Shown: positions 23,921-32,095 of the stretch, in pieces
Layout: each line of letters opens with the position of its first letter
Numbering within the stretch: the stretch's first letter is position 1
The notes under the pieces: model-generated
What the model was told of the DNA's origin: nothing
The model's database searches: none
Seen by the model: only the letters and a program-made list of their open reading frames with translations
Position numbers and translations under genes: made by a program
From: Pelatocladus maniniholoensis HA4357-MV3
GTDB taxonomy: Bacteria; Cyanobacteriota; Cyanobacteriia; Cyanobacteriales; Nostocaceae
Direction: 5' to 3'
DNA: 33,263 bases
NCBI GenBank assembly: GCA_019359115.1
Contig: JAHHHW010000139.1
Location: 1-33,263 of the forward strand

Positions 23921-25831
23921 TCAAGCAAATAATTTTTGATATTGACCTAGAGCTATTAAAGGAAAGTATTGTTGATAGAGGTGATACTTGAGATAAAAAT
24001 GACTTGGAAAGCCAGTACCGGTAAAATCGGCTTCATCCCAACTACCATTTGGCAGTTGAGTTACGAGTAAATAGTCAATTCCCCGCTCAATTGCTAGTTT
24101 GGCAAAATTGCTAGTTGCTCTAAGTGCTACCATCAGTCCAATTAAAGCCCAAGCTGTCTGAGATGCAGTGCTGCGTCCTTTCCCCTTCAAGCTGGGATCA
24201 TCATAACTACGACAAGTCTCACCCCAACCACCATCTGAGTTTTGACAACTAATCAACCAAGCCGCACCCTGTTCTATATTGTGGCGATGAGTTTGAGGAC
24301 TAACCAAAGATAAAGCAGCCAATGCGCCACTTGTTCCGTAAATATAATTAACTCCCCAACGACCAAACCAGCAACCTTCAGACTCTTGCTCATTTAAAAG
24401 ATATTTAATAGCACGTTGTTGCTTATTTTTATCAATTGCTAGCTGACAACTACCCAACATTTCTAAAACTCTGGCGGTGACATCGGCTGTATTGGGGTCG
24501 ATCATAGCTTTCAAGTCACCATAGGGGACTTGATTTAGCCAATCTTGATCATTGTCGAGATCAAAAGCAGCCCAACCGCCGGGTTTACACTGCATCGAAG
24601 CTATCCAATCTACAGCCCGAACCATAGCTTGATGTTTGAGTTTTTCGTTCGGAAGTTCAACCTGATTTAGCGCCATGACTACGACCGCCGTATCATCTAC
24701 ATCAGGATAAAAGCGATTGTCAAATTCAAATGCCCATGCACCTGGTTTACCTTGGCGATTTTTTACTGTCCAATCACCGTAGTCGAGAATTTGCTTATCT
24801 AACAACCATTCGGCCGCCTGCACTAAAGCAGGATGATTTGGCGATAAACCAGAATCAACAAGCGCTCTAATTGCCCAAGCTGTATCCCAAACTGGAGAAA
24901 CACAAGGCTGGACTCGGTAGGTATCTGCTGTTTCAAGGGCAAAGTTATCGACAGCTTGTAATCCTCGCTCCACAATTGGATCGGCTGCGTCGTAATCCAA
25001 GCATCGCAAAGCCAGCAGCGAATTGAGCATCGCAGGAATAATACCGCCCCAGTCACCTGTAGCTTCTTGGCGCTCTAATATCCATTTTTCGGCAGCTTTG
25101 ATACCTTCTGCACGAAAAGGAACTAAATTCAAGTTTTCAGCTAGTTTGAAACCAGAGTCAAGGGTAAGAAATATATCTGTCCAGTTACCACTACGGGGTA
25201 ATTCATACTTGACTTTTTCTATACTTTCTGCATACAGTTCATTCAAGTTGATCGCTGAATCAATTTGAAAAACTGGTTTGCGATCGCACACAATCAACAA
25301 TGGCACTGTGCTTGATCTTGCCCAACTGGACATTTCGTAGATGTTGAAGAAAAATTTCTCACTCAGCAACATTACCCAGGGTGGTAACGAAGGAATACCC
25401 TGCCAGCTGTAGCAACCAATCAGCGCTAGGTGTAACTTTGTAAAAATGCGAGTCCGACTAATGCCGCCTCGCTCTAGAATAAATCTTCTGGCTTTGATCA
25501 TGGCTGGGTCGGTTGGAGGTACACCCAAGAGCCTCAATGCCATGTAAGCTTCCACCGATGTACTTAATTCTCCGCCATCATCGTAAAAAAGCTCCCAGCC
25601 ACCATGTTCTCGTTGTTGAGAACGCAGATATGCTTCTATTTTGTGCAGGGGTCTAGATTTATCTGTTCCCCAAATTTTATGAAGGAGAACAACCTCCGCA
25701 GTGATGGTAACGTTAGATTCTAATTCAGCCCACCAATAGCCTTGAGGGTTTTGAATCGAAAGTAAATATTTCTGGCTAGCAGCGATCGCATCTGACAGTT
25801 TTGATGCGGTCACTCTGTCTTGAATTTGCAT
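23921..25831 (-). CDS. shc: Squalene--hopene cyclase
   Basis: 636 residues, normal length. Membrane-bound class II triterpene cyclase that folds squalene into hopene/diplopterol, the hopanoid skeleton. Seen: the catalytic DVDDTA (about residues 375-380), numerous QW repeats (QNPQGYWW, QREHGGWE, QEATGDWGG, QCKPGGWAAF, QESEGCWFGRWG, QNSDGGWGE, QLPNGSWDE), and the C-terminal FYLKYHLYQQYFPLIALGQY. Start ATG 25831 (MQIQDRVTASKLSDAIAASQ). It is followed on the same strand by the synthase that would supply squalene, so the two probably form one pathway unit although the 259-bp gap contains a possible terminator. Confidence 0.97.
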   Translation of the reverse strand: MQIQDRVTASKLSDAIAASQKYLLSIQNPQGYWWAELESNVTITAEVVLLHKIWGTDKSRPLHKIEAYLRSQQREHGGWELFYDDGGELSTSVEAYMALRLLGVPPTDPAMIKARRFILERGGISRTRIFTKLHLALIGCYSWQGIPSLPPWVMLLSEKFFFNIYEMSSWARSSTVPLLIVCDRKPVFQIDSAINLNELYAESIEKVKYELPRSGNWTDIFLTLDSGFKLAENLNLVPFRAEGIKAAEKWILERQEATGDWGGIIPAMLNSLLALRCLDYDAADPIVERGLQAVDNFALETADTYRVQPCVSPVWDTAWAIRALVDSGLSPNHPALVQAAEWLLDKQILDYGDWTVKNRQGKPGAWAFEFDNRFYPDVDDTAVVVMALNQVELPNEKLKHQAMVRAVDWIASMQCKPGGWAAFDLDNDQDWLNQVPYGDLKAMIDPNTADVTARVLEMLGSCQLAIDKNKQQRAIKYLLNEQESEGCWFGRWGVNYIYGTSGALAALSLVSPQTHRHNIEQGAAWLISCQNSDGGWGETCRSYDDPSLKGKGRSTASQTAWALIGLMVALRATSNFAKLAIERGIDYLLVTQLPNGSWDEADFTGTGFPSHFYLKYHLYQQYFPLIALGQYQKLFA

Positions 25832-26065
25832 GAAACACTTCTCACACTACACTAAAAAAATCGAGTCTTGTTAAATCTATGGTAATGATTGTTGTTAAGT
25901 ACAAGTTTTTTGTCTTTTTAACAACTGTGTTTGAATCTATACTAAAATCATTTTGATTTTCCTTATATTTACAAAATTTACTTAATACATATTCATTTGC
26001 TTGTGTCTATTTTTCTCAGTATTCATATCTGACTAGCGATTTGCCACATTAATTTCGAGTATTTC

Positions 26066-26091
26066 GTAGTCAAGACTTCAGTCCTCACTAC
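26066..26091. repeat. Palindromic repeat in a 700-bp gene-free region
   Basis: GTAGTCAAGACTT-CAGTCCTCACTAC; 10 of 13 positions are symmetric. This GTAGTGAGGACTGAAGTC-type repeat is common in Nostocales genomes. The region 25832-26530 shows no other feature I can support; the one open frame there overlaps an IS end and has no plausible protein. Confidence 0.5.
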
Positions 26092-26530
26092 AAACTGAGC
26101 AAAATTAATCAAATAGACAGCAATTTATACTTTCCAGTAGAAAGATAGTAAATAAATACCAAGTAAATATGGTCATTATTATCATTGGTAAAGACTCAAT
26201 TTAAAAGTAAAAAATGTATCATTAAAATTTGCCATCAACATATTACGGTTTTAAAGGTTGTTTGTAAATGATTATCGAGTCATTTCAACAGTAAATAAAG
26301 CGTGACGACGTAAATTCTAGATTTCCTCACGCAATTGTGGTAGGTTTTTAACTTTGGTTGTACGCACACAGATATGTAACAAGTTCCGATGAGAGTAGCG
26401 TTAACCAGGAAAAATTTTGGACTGAAAATCTCTGTGAAAAGTAAAAGCTGACGCTTACAAGCAACTTGTTTAGAGTTTCGTAAAGTGTATTTTTTATCGT
26501 TGAGACACTTCAAACAGCGCTTCTCTATAT

Positions 26531-27212
26531 TAGACCTCTTGCATGAATAGTGTAAGCATGAAAAAATACAGGTCAAAAAACAAAGAGCAATGAGCTACGA
26601 ACAGATAAAAGACCTGCCACCACCAGAATTTAAACGGTTATGTGGAGTGCATATTGCAACATTTGGGAGAATGGTAGAAGTCAATACCGCCAGAACTGGT
26701 GAGAACTGGTAACAAAGGCGGTCACAGTTTTCTCCTCTTAAAAATGGGGCAAAAAAACAGCGTCGGTATTATAGCGGCAAGAAAAAACTTCACACCTTGA
26801 AAGCCCAATTGGTAGTTGACCAGGTTAGTGGCAAAATCATCTGTACTGCTTATGGAATCGGTCGCATTCATGACTTCCGGTTACTGAAAAATACGAAGGT
26901 AAGATTTCATGATTCTCAGTTGTGTTTAGCCGATAAAGGCTATCAAGGAATTGCGAAAATCCATGCTATTAGCTGTATTCCGGCTAAAAAACCTCGTGGT
27001 GCTAATTTATCCCCTGCTAATCGCCAGCACAATCGTAATTTAGCTCAACTACGTATTGTTGGCGAACATATCAATCGTCGATTGAAAATTTTTCGCATCC
27101 TCAAAGAACAATATCGTAATCGCAGAAAACGCTTTGGCTTACGATGCAACTTAATTGCTGGACTTCTTAATTATGAACTTGCTCTGTTTTCTTGATTCGT
27201 GTAAGAGGTCTA
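26531..27212 (+). mobile_element. IS5-family element, internally deleted (682 bp)
   Basis: The ends are inverted repeats: TAGACCTCTTGCATGAAT (26531-26548) against the reverse complement of 27195-27212, TAGACCTCTTACACGAAT, 16 of 18 identical. The outermost TA may be a target duplication. Inside are a transposase start and end without the middle. Both ends are intact, so a related full transposase could still mobilise it. Confidence 0.82.
26590..27195 (+). pseudogene. IS5-family transposase, internal deletion
   Basis: ATG 26590 opens MSYEQIKDLPPPEFKRLCGV, followed by HIATFGRMVEV, the normal N-terminus, but the frame stops at 26710-26712. A second frame (about 26743-27195) carries the C-terminal half: QRRYYSGKKKLHTLKAQLVV, then DFRLLKN, LADKGYQG (the second catalytic Asp) and GEHINRRLKIFRILKEQYRN with the catalytic Glu. 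Roughly 100 residues including the first catalytic Asp are missing. A duplicated GAACTGGTGAGAACTGGTAA at the break suggests slippage or recombination. Not functional. Confidence 0.85.
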
Positions 27213-27582
27213 GTAAAAACCGGTTGTGACAGTTGAGGGTACGGAATGTAGGTTTTAAACATCCTCTTACTATTGTTGTTCGTTATGAACATAACTATAG
27301 CTGAAGTTAATGTTACATATTAATAAACGTTGAACTAGATGTTAATAAATTATTACTTGAGAATTTAAGAATTATAAGAATGTTGATTTCATTGGCTGTT
27401 TTTGCGAAAACAGTGAAACCATTATGTCAAATTATACAGTTGAAGCTCTCAAAAATTACTACTGAAGAAAGATGCTTATCTGATTATAAAATGAGCAAGC
27501 TTAAGTGATAACAGCAATTTAAAAATATGGATAATATCTACCTGCTGTTTAACAAAGTGGAACTTTTATTTCTGTAACTGCT

Positions 27583-28548
27583 ATGACTAGCAATATTTCA
27601 CAAAAGAATGTCTGTAATTATACTAGTAACCATCAAACTGTAGAAATTTCTCTGTTATTTGCAAACTTCAAAAATAATATTTGGTATTGGGGTATTTTTT
27701 CTTGGATGTTCGGAATTACTGATAGAGGTTTTGCTGCGTTTGCTGATGGTTATTTATCTCCAATAGAGATTCTACAGATATGCGCCACCTCTTTCTTATT
27801 CTTGAGTTGGCTGTTTTTGAAGCCAGATGAAAACTTGAATAATGAAGGCGTATCCCCAAGCGAACAAACTGACTTAAGTCATTATCGCCAGCAAGCAATA
27901 TCTACAGTTAGAAGTAGAATGGTTGAGTTACAAGATCAGCATATGATCAGTCAAGCGTATACTCTGCCTTTTCCTTATCTGTGTCAAATTTATCATTTAT
28001 TAAATTTAAAACACTTGGAAACAGTTCACAGTTTTAGTCTGAATAATTTAAAAGTTGTTGATGTTAATTATATTCAGGCTACAAACTACGGCGGTAAGAT
28101 CAAATTTCAAACAATATTAGCGGTATCGGCTGTTAATATTTTAAGAATTTGGAGACAACCAATAGTCGAAGTAGATTTAATATTGCATACACCTTTTACT
28201 GTTGAATTAAGTATTCCAGTCTATAACAACAAAAAGATTATTGTCATATTTAATGCTCTTCCTTTAAGCAGTAAAACTCATAAATTCTTTGTAGATATTT
28301 ACAGCAATCTAGACTGGCCAAAGCCAATAATGCAAATTATCTTGCATTTTGCTTCTTGTTTAACACTGTATGAAGATATACCCTATTTACGCACACTTGC
28401 TAAAAAAAACCTAGAGCGCTTAATCAACTTAAATAGAGTTTCAAATCACGAAACAATGTGGCTATTTAGAAGGTTTGTTGAATTATATGGTTCGAGTATA
28501 GAACCTGCTCAAGAATTAAGATTATTGAGTAGTCAAGAAGATAAATGA
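27583..28548 (+). CDS. Hypothetical protein with N-terminal membrane segments
   Basis: 321 residues; not recognised. Seen: two hydrophobic segments near the N-terminus (about 32-48, IWYWGIFSWMFGI, and 64-82, EILQICATSFLFLSWLFL), then a soluble domain. That domain has an early helix (YRQQAISTVRSRMVELQ), beta-rich stretches (VEVDLILHTPFTVELSIPVY, KIIVIFNALPL) and a helical C-terminus ending in a Leu/Arg-rich part. Few HIP-type repeats are inside it. The 27213-27582 gap before it is AT-rich with a small CTGTTTT/AAAACAG hairpin (27396-27413) and no gene. A 50-codon ORF starts 1 bp after its stop, suggesting one transcript with the metallophosphoesterase. Confidence 0.65.
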   Translation: MTSNISQKNVCNYTSNHQTVEISLLFANFKNNIWYWGIFSWMFGITDRGFAAFADGYLSPIEILQICATSFLFLSWLFLKPDENLNNEGVSPSEQTDLSHYRQQAISTVRSRMVELQDQHMISQAYTLPFPYLCQIYHLLNLKHLETVHSFSLNNLKVVDVNYIQATNYGGKIKFQTILAVSAVNILRIWRQPIVEVDLILHTPFTVELSIPVYNNKKIIVIFNALPLSSKTHKFFVDIYSNLDWPKPIMQIILHFASCLTLYEDIPYLRTLAKKNLERLINLNRVSNHETMWLFRRFVELYGSSIEPAQELRLLSSQEDK

Positions 28549-28549
28549 G

Positions 28550-28702
28550 TTGGCACAAATTAAAGATTTAGCAATTCTACGAGATCCCCGACAACTTCTG
28601 CGAAGTCGAAGATCAGAAGACAACCATCAACAACTTATAGATACAATCGGAATGCAAGCAGAAATAGAAAAAGTTCTGCATTCTGGGAGCGATCGCCAAT
28701 GA
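28550..28702 (+). CDS. Candidate small protein (50 aa) overlapping the metallophosphoesterase start
   Basis: A frame begins at TTG 28550, one base after the stop of the preceding gene, and ends with TGA at 28700-28702, overlapping the ATG at 28699 as ATGA. The translation is charged and helical, including ILRDPRQLLRSRRSEDNHQQ and IGMQAEIEKVLHSGSDRQ, with balanced codon use, unlike random intergenic DNA. The tight packing on both sides points to translational coupling. The start codon is weak and there is no good Shine-Dalgarno sequence. It might instead be the remnant of a longer gene. I do not know a family. Confidence 0.45.
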   Translation: MAQIKDLAILRDPRQLLRSRRSEDNHQQLIDTIGMQAEIEKVLHSGSDRQ

Positions 28703-30270
28703 AATTCATTTCCGAACCATCGATACCTGTAAAAATTCAAAAGATGAAAGAACGGGTGCGCTGGGGTAATGCAAGTATTATCCAGCGTGGGATTGATCAA
28801 ACTAGCATGGTGATCGACGATCGCAACTCGGATAATCCAGAATTTTCTTTTATGGTCATCGGTGATAGTGGGACGAAATCATACTATAAACATCATCCCC
28901 AGCGCCAAGTTGCTGAACTGATGCTTCCGCATCAAGAGGAATCTAGTTTTGTTTTGCATACGGGGGATGTAATTTATGTTGTCGGTTCGCGCGAGTATTA
29001 TCCTCGAAATTTTATTGAACCTTATCGCGAATTCATCGAAGGCGGAGAAAACTACAAACGCATTCCCTATGATCGCATGGTGTTTAAAACCCCAATTTTG
29101 CCAGTGCTTGGTAATCACGATTACTATGATGTACCGTTGATGTATCGACTTTTGGCGGGAACCACGCTACCACTGCGTCGCCTGTTACGCTATAAAGATA
29201 TTGAAGTTGGTTGGCATGGCTCTGATCAAGGTGATGCGTACGCACGAGCGTTTATTGATTATCTTAAGGTGTTCCACAGCAAAGAACAGTTAGAATTTCA
29301 TCTCGATGAACACTACATCGCCAAAACAGACACAGGACGCTGTTTGCGCTACGAACCTGGACGTTTTACCCGCCTACCCAATCGTTATTACACTTTTCGT
29401 TACGGCGGAATTGACTTTTTTGCCCTCGACTCGAATACTTTTAACGAACCATCTCCCCTACCCGCAACCAAAGAAGGAGAAAGCAGTCGCCGTCAACTGG
29501 AAAAACGTCGCCACGAAATCGAAGATGAAGAGATGGAAATTTTAGAAGTGTGCGATCGCCTCAACCCAGATAATCCAGAAGATGCGGAAAAACTCGACGC
29601 TCTCAAAGCCAAGTTATACCAAATCGACGAAGTTAAAATTGACATCGAAAAACAACTCACATCCCACGATGAACCAGCTACCGACTTTGAACAATTGGAA
29701 TGGTTTAAGCAAAGGCTGATTGAATCTTGGCATACCGAAGAAGTACGGGGAAGGGTAGTTTATTTTCATCATCCCCCCTACGTTACCGAAGCAAGTAAAT
29801 GGAATCAAGCTCAAACTTTAGCAGTGCGTCGGCGTTTACGTTGGGTATTTGATAGCACCGCACAAACTCTTGGTTATTTAACTCACGGGCGTCCAATTGT
29901 TGATTTGATTTTAAACGGTCATGCTCACTGCTTGGAATATCTCCGCACTACCAACACCGGATATGCTGACTCTCATCTCAATTGTATAATCTGCGGTGGT
30001 AGCGGTCGTCGTCCCCGTCGTCAACGAGATGAAGGGACTGAGTTAATGGAGACTTTCGAGTATATAGAAGGAAAACCTACTCGTAAAATTGCTGATTCGC
30101 TTTTATTTATTGGTCGCAATGGTTACGATAATTTCAAGCGGTTGCCATATTCATGTGTGCGAATTGATGTTACAGGGGGTACTATACCGAAGTTTGTTGT
30201 TAAACCACTTGTTGCTGAACGCTTTCAAGGAGAGTGGTTTAACAAAGAATTAGAAGCATTTGAGATTTGA
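28699..30270 (+). CDS. Calcineurin-like metallophosphoesterase
   Basis: 523 residues, cytoplasmic (no signal peptide). All metal-binding motifs of the calcineurin-like fold are present: FMVIGDSG (Asp56), VLHTGDVIY, PVLGNHDYYD (about 138), VYFHHPPY (about 356) and LNGHAHCLEY (about 407). So it should hydrolyse phosphoester bonds with two metals, though the substrate is unknown; purple acid phosphatases are distant relatives. A highly charged helical insertion (about 255-330, with RRQLEKRRHEIEDEEMEILE) looks like a coiled coil and is unusual for the fold. ATG 28699 overlaps the stop of the small upstream ORF. A HIP1-type site lies just upstream (GCGATCGCC). Confidence 0.9.
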   Translation: MKFISEPSIPVKIQKMKERVRWGNASIIQRGIDQTSMVIDDRNSDNPEFSFMVIGDSGTKSYYKHHPQRQVAELMLPHQEESSFVLHTGDVIYVVGSREYYPRNFIEPYREFIEGGENYKRIPYDRMVFKTPILPVLGNHDYYDVPLMYRLLAGTTLPLRRLLRYKDIEVGWHGSDQGDAYARAFIDYLKVFHSKEQLEFHLDEHYIAKTDTGRCLRYEPGRFTRLPNRYYTFRYGGIDFFALDSNTFNEPSPLPATKEGESSRRQLEKRRHEIEDEEMEILEVCDRLNPDNPEDAEKLDALKAKLYQIDEVKIDIEKQLTSHDEPATDFEQLEWFKQRLIESWHTEEVRGRVVYFHHPPYVTEASKWNQAQTLAVRRRLRWVFDSTAQTLGYLTHGRPIVDLILNGHAHCLEYLRTTNTGYADSHLNCIICGGSGRRPRRQRDEGTELMETFEYIEGKPTRKIADSLLFIGRNGYDNFKRLPYSCVRIDVTGGTIPKFVVKPLVAERFQGEWFNKELEAFEI

Positions 30271-30338
30271 AAGCTTTAACCCTCTTGTGTCACTCTCCGA
30301 AAACTTTTGCCATTTCTGAATTCTAGAGCTTTTTTATA

Positions 30339-30378
30339 GGAAGCGTTCACGTAGTGTGTCGTATGGCGTATCGCCAGA
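30339..30378. repeat. Interspersed repeat fragment with TGGCG/CGCCA hairpin
   Basis: GGAAGCGTTCACGTAGTGTG then TGGCG-TAT-CGCCA (30365-30377). It lies in the convergent gap between the metallophosphoesterase and nadC and may double as a terminator. Confidence 0.45.
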
Positions 30379-30493
30379 TTTTTTTTCTAATAACAAATAC
30401 AAGCAGCAAGTTTTTTAATCGGATAGCTTGTATTGATTGACTGGTAAAGCTTCTAGAGATTGATCTCTCGGAAAATGACAGAAGAGGCTTATA

Positions 30494-31360
30494 TCACTGA
30501 ATCTTCATGCTCAAATCCAACCACTTCGACTGCGTAATTGGCGCACTACTCGAAATGTAGTCTACACCTGTCTCTGCTACAGCACGAATAGTCCCTAATG
30601 TAATATTGCCAGAAGCCTCTATTTTCACTCTAGTATTTTCTAAGCGAATAATTTGCACCGCATCCTGCATCATATCTAGAGGCATATTGTCCAACATAAT
30701 AATGTCAGCTTTATTATTTAGAGCTTCTTGTACTTGTTCCAAACTTTCTGTCTCTACCTCAATCGTCAATGGATAAGGTATCCGTTCTCGAATCCGAATA
30801 ATAGCTTCTTCTATTCCTCCAGCGGCTGCAATATGATTATCTTTGATCATTACCGCATCGTCCAGTCCAATACGATGATTGATCGCCCCTCCTACTTGAG
30901 TTGCATACTTTTCCAAAATTCTTAAACCTGGGGTAGTTTTACGAGTATCCACAAGTTTAGTAGGTAAATCTGAGATTTTATCTGTATATTGACGAGTGAG
31001 TGTGCTGATTCCACTTAAGCGCATTGCTAAATTCAGTGCTACTCGTTCCCCCATCAACAGTGCATCCAACGATCCATGCATCTGCGCTACTACCTGTCCT
31101 TGCTGACAGCATTCACCTTCAACTGCATGTGTGGTAAACTCTATCTTCTCATTTAAAAGCTGAAAAATTCTTGCCGCTATTGGTAAACCAGCAATTACTC
31201 CAGATGCTTTAGCTATCCAATGAGCTTGTCCTTGAATTGTATTGTCATTTAAAAGAGATTGAGTTGTGCGATCTCCTCTACCAATATCTTCTAATAACCA
31301 GTTTTGCAAGAGTTGATCTAGCACGATAAATGGAGGTAGTACAGCAGTTGAAGTTACCAT
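30494..31360 (-). CDS. nadC: Nicotinate-nucleotide diphosphorylase (carboxylating)
   Basis: 288 residues, usual length. Converts quinolinate and PRPP to nicotinate mononucleotide, CO2 and pyrophosphate in de novo NAD synthesis; cytosolic dimer. Seen: LLEDIGRGDRTTQSL near the N-terminus, GERVALNLAMRLSGIST, the substrate-binding DTRKTTPGLRILEKYA followed by GGAINHRIGL, MIKDNH, EVETESLEQ, IMLDNM and the C-terminal EASGNI...DYISS. The start is ATG 31360. Convergent with the metallophosphoesterase; the upstream side is a mobile-element cluster, so its promoter borders repeats. Confidence 0.97.
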   Translation of the reverse strand: MVTSTAVLPPFIVLDQLLQNWLLEDIGRGDRTTQSLLNDNTIQGQAHWIAKASGVIAGLPIAARIFQLLNEKIEFTTHAVEGECCQQGQVVAQMHGSLDALLMGERVALNLAMRLSGISTLTRQYTDKISDLPTKLVDTRKTTPGLRILEKYATQVGGAINHRIGLDDAVMIKDNHIAAAGGIEEAIIRIRERIPYPLTIEVETESLEQVQEALNNKADIIMLDNMPLDMMQDAVQIIRLENTRVKIEASGNITLGTIRAVAETGVDYISSSAPITQSKWLDLSMKIQ

Positions 31361-31408
31361 ATTCGTCTTGAACTCAAAAAGCCGACACTGTATTAGACCT
31401 TTCCAAGT

Positions 31409-31505
31409 AATAAAATGTCCCCCCCTCGCGTTGCGTCTGGGGGCGCAACGCCCACCAATCCTTGGGTTGAGCCGAAATATATTTGATAGGGCGGGACATT
31501 TTATT
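31409..31505. mobile_element. MITE-like element with nested palindrome (97 bp)
   Basis: AATAAAATGTCCCCCCC (31409-31425) and GGGCGGGACATTTTATT (31489-31505) are inverted repeats with one mismatch in 17. Inside is a second hairpin, GCGTTGCG (31428-31435) / CGCAACGC (31444-31451). Weaker symmetry may extend outward (AGACCTTTCCA against TCTCCAGA-type sequence). No coding capacity. Confidence 0.7.
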
Positions 31506-31593
31506 TTCTGGAGATCCGTTAAACAGTAGTGTATGAGGGAGCATCAAAAGTAAATTTACAGTTATCTTAACTATTTGTACTATTTAATCACTA

Positions 31594-31698
31594 TATAGCG
31601 TTTCCTAAGCTACTGAGGTAAACCTAATCTTTTTTAATCTTTATCCAAAAATATAACCAAATTTAAAACCGTACCTCACTAGGTCGGGAAACGCTATA
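31594..31698. mobile_element. MITE-like element (105 bp), TATAGCGTTTCC ends
   Basis: TATAGCGTTTCC at 31594 and GGAAACGCTATA ending at 31698 are perfect 12-bp inverted repeats. Symmetry continues inward (CTACTGAGGTA against TACCTCACTAG) to about 23 of 27 matched positions. TA at the outer ends suggests a TA-targeting (IS630/Tc1-type) parent. No ORF. Confidence 0.75.
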
Positions 31699-31720
31699 AA
31701 GGAATATGAAACATTAGGTA

Positions 31721-31861
31721 ACCTGAGTTCGGGATAAGGAAAGGGACAGGTAGTAAGCTGAAAATAACATCAAATCCAGCACCTGTCCTATGTTTAGTTT
31801 AGAAGCTTTATTTTGCCACGTAGATGATTTCTGTAAAACTTTTGAAGCTCAATGGCATAAA
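31721..31861 (+). mobile_element. IS982-family 5' fragment
   Basis: The end sequence ACCTGAGTTCGGGATAAGG (31721-31739) and a transposase start with ATG 31790 (MFSLEALFCHVDDFCKTFEA then QWHK) match the left part of IS982-type elements as I remember them. Family resemblance stops at about 31861, where unrelated repeat sequence (CCACCTTCCGCACCCCCAAG) begins. The rest of the element is absent from the window. Confidence 0.7.
31790..31861 (+). pseudogene. IS982-family transposase N-terminal remnant (24 codons)
   Basis: Twenty-four recognisable codons, MFSLEALFCHVDDFCKTFEA onward. The frame then continues through repeat-derived, Lys/Arg-rich codons to a stop about 90 nt later. All catalytic residues are missing. 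Confidence 0.65.
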
Positions 31862-32095
31862 ACCCACCTTCCGCACCCCCAAGTGTCACAGAGAGAAAAT
31901 ACTGAGAGAAAAAAAGAAGTAAGAATAAAAACAAACATCTGAAGTCAAAAAAGACATTTGAGTAGCCATGAATCAACAAAAATGGCATTCAAAGCTATTG
32001 TCAATAAGAGGTTGTTTGAAAAGTCGGTCAGGTTGTAAAAAAGCTCTCTCGGTATACGCTGTGAATAGATATATAGACAGCACCGAGAGAGCAAC

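Noticed and set aside
26280-26576. 98-residue minus-strand open frame in the shc upstream region
   Set aside because: It overlaps the IS left inverted repeat, has Cys/Lys-rich low-quality sequence and no start signal; most likely chance.
28545-28571. ATG at 28545 as the start of the small gene before the metallophosphoesterase
   Set aside because: That frame stops after eight codons; only the TTG 28550 frame stays open to the ATGA overlap.
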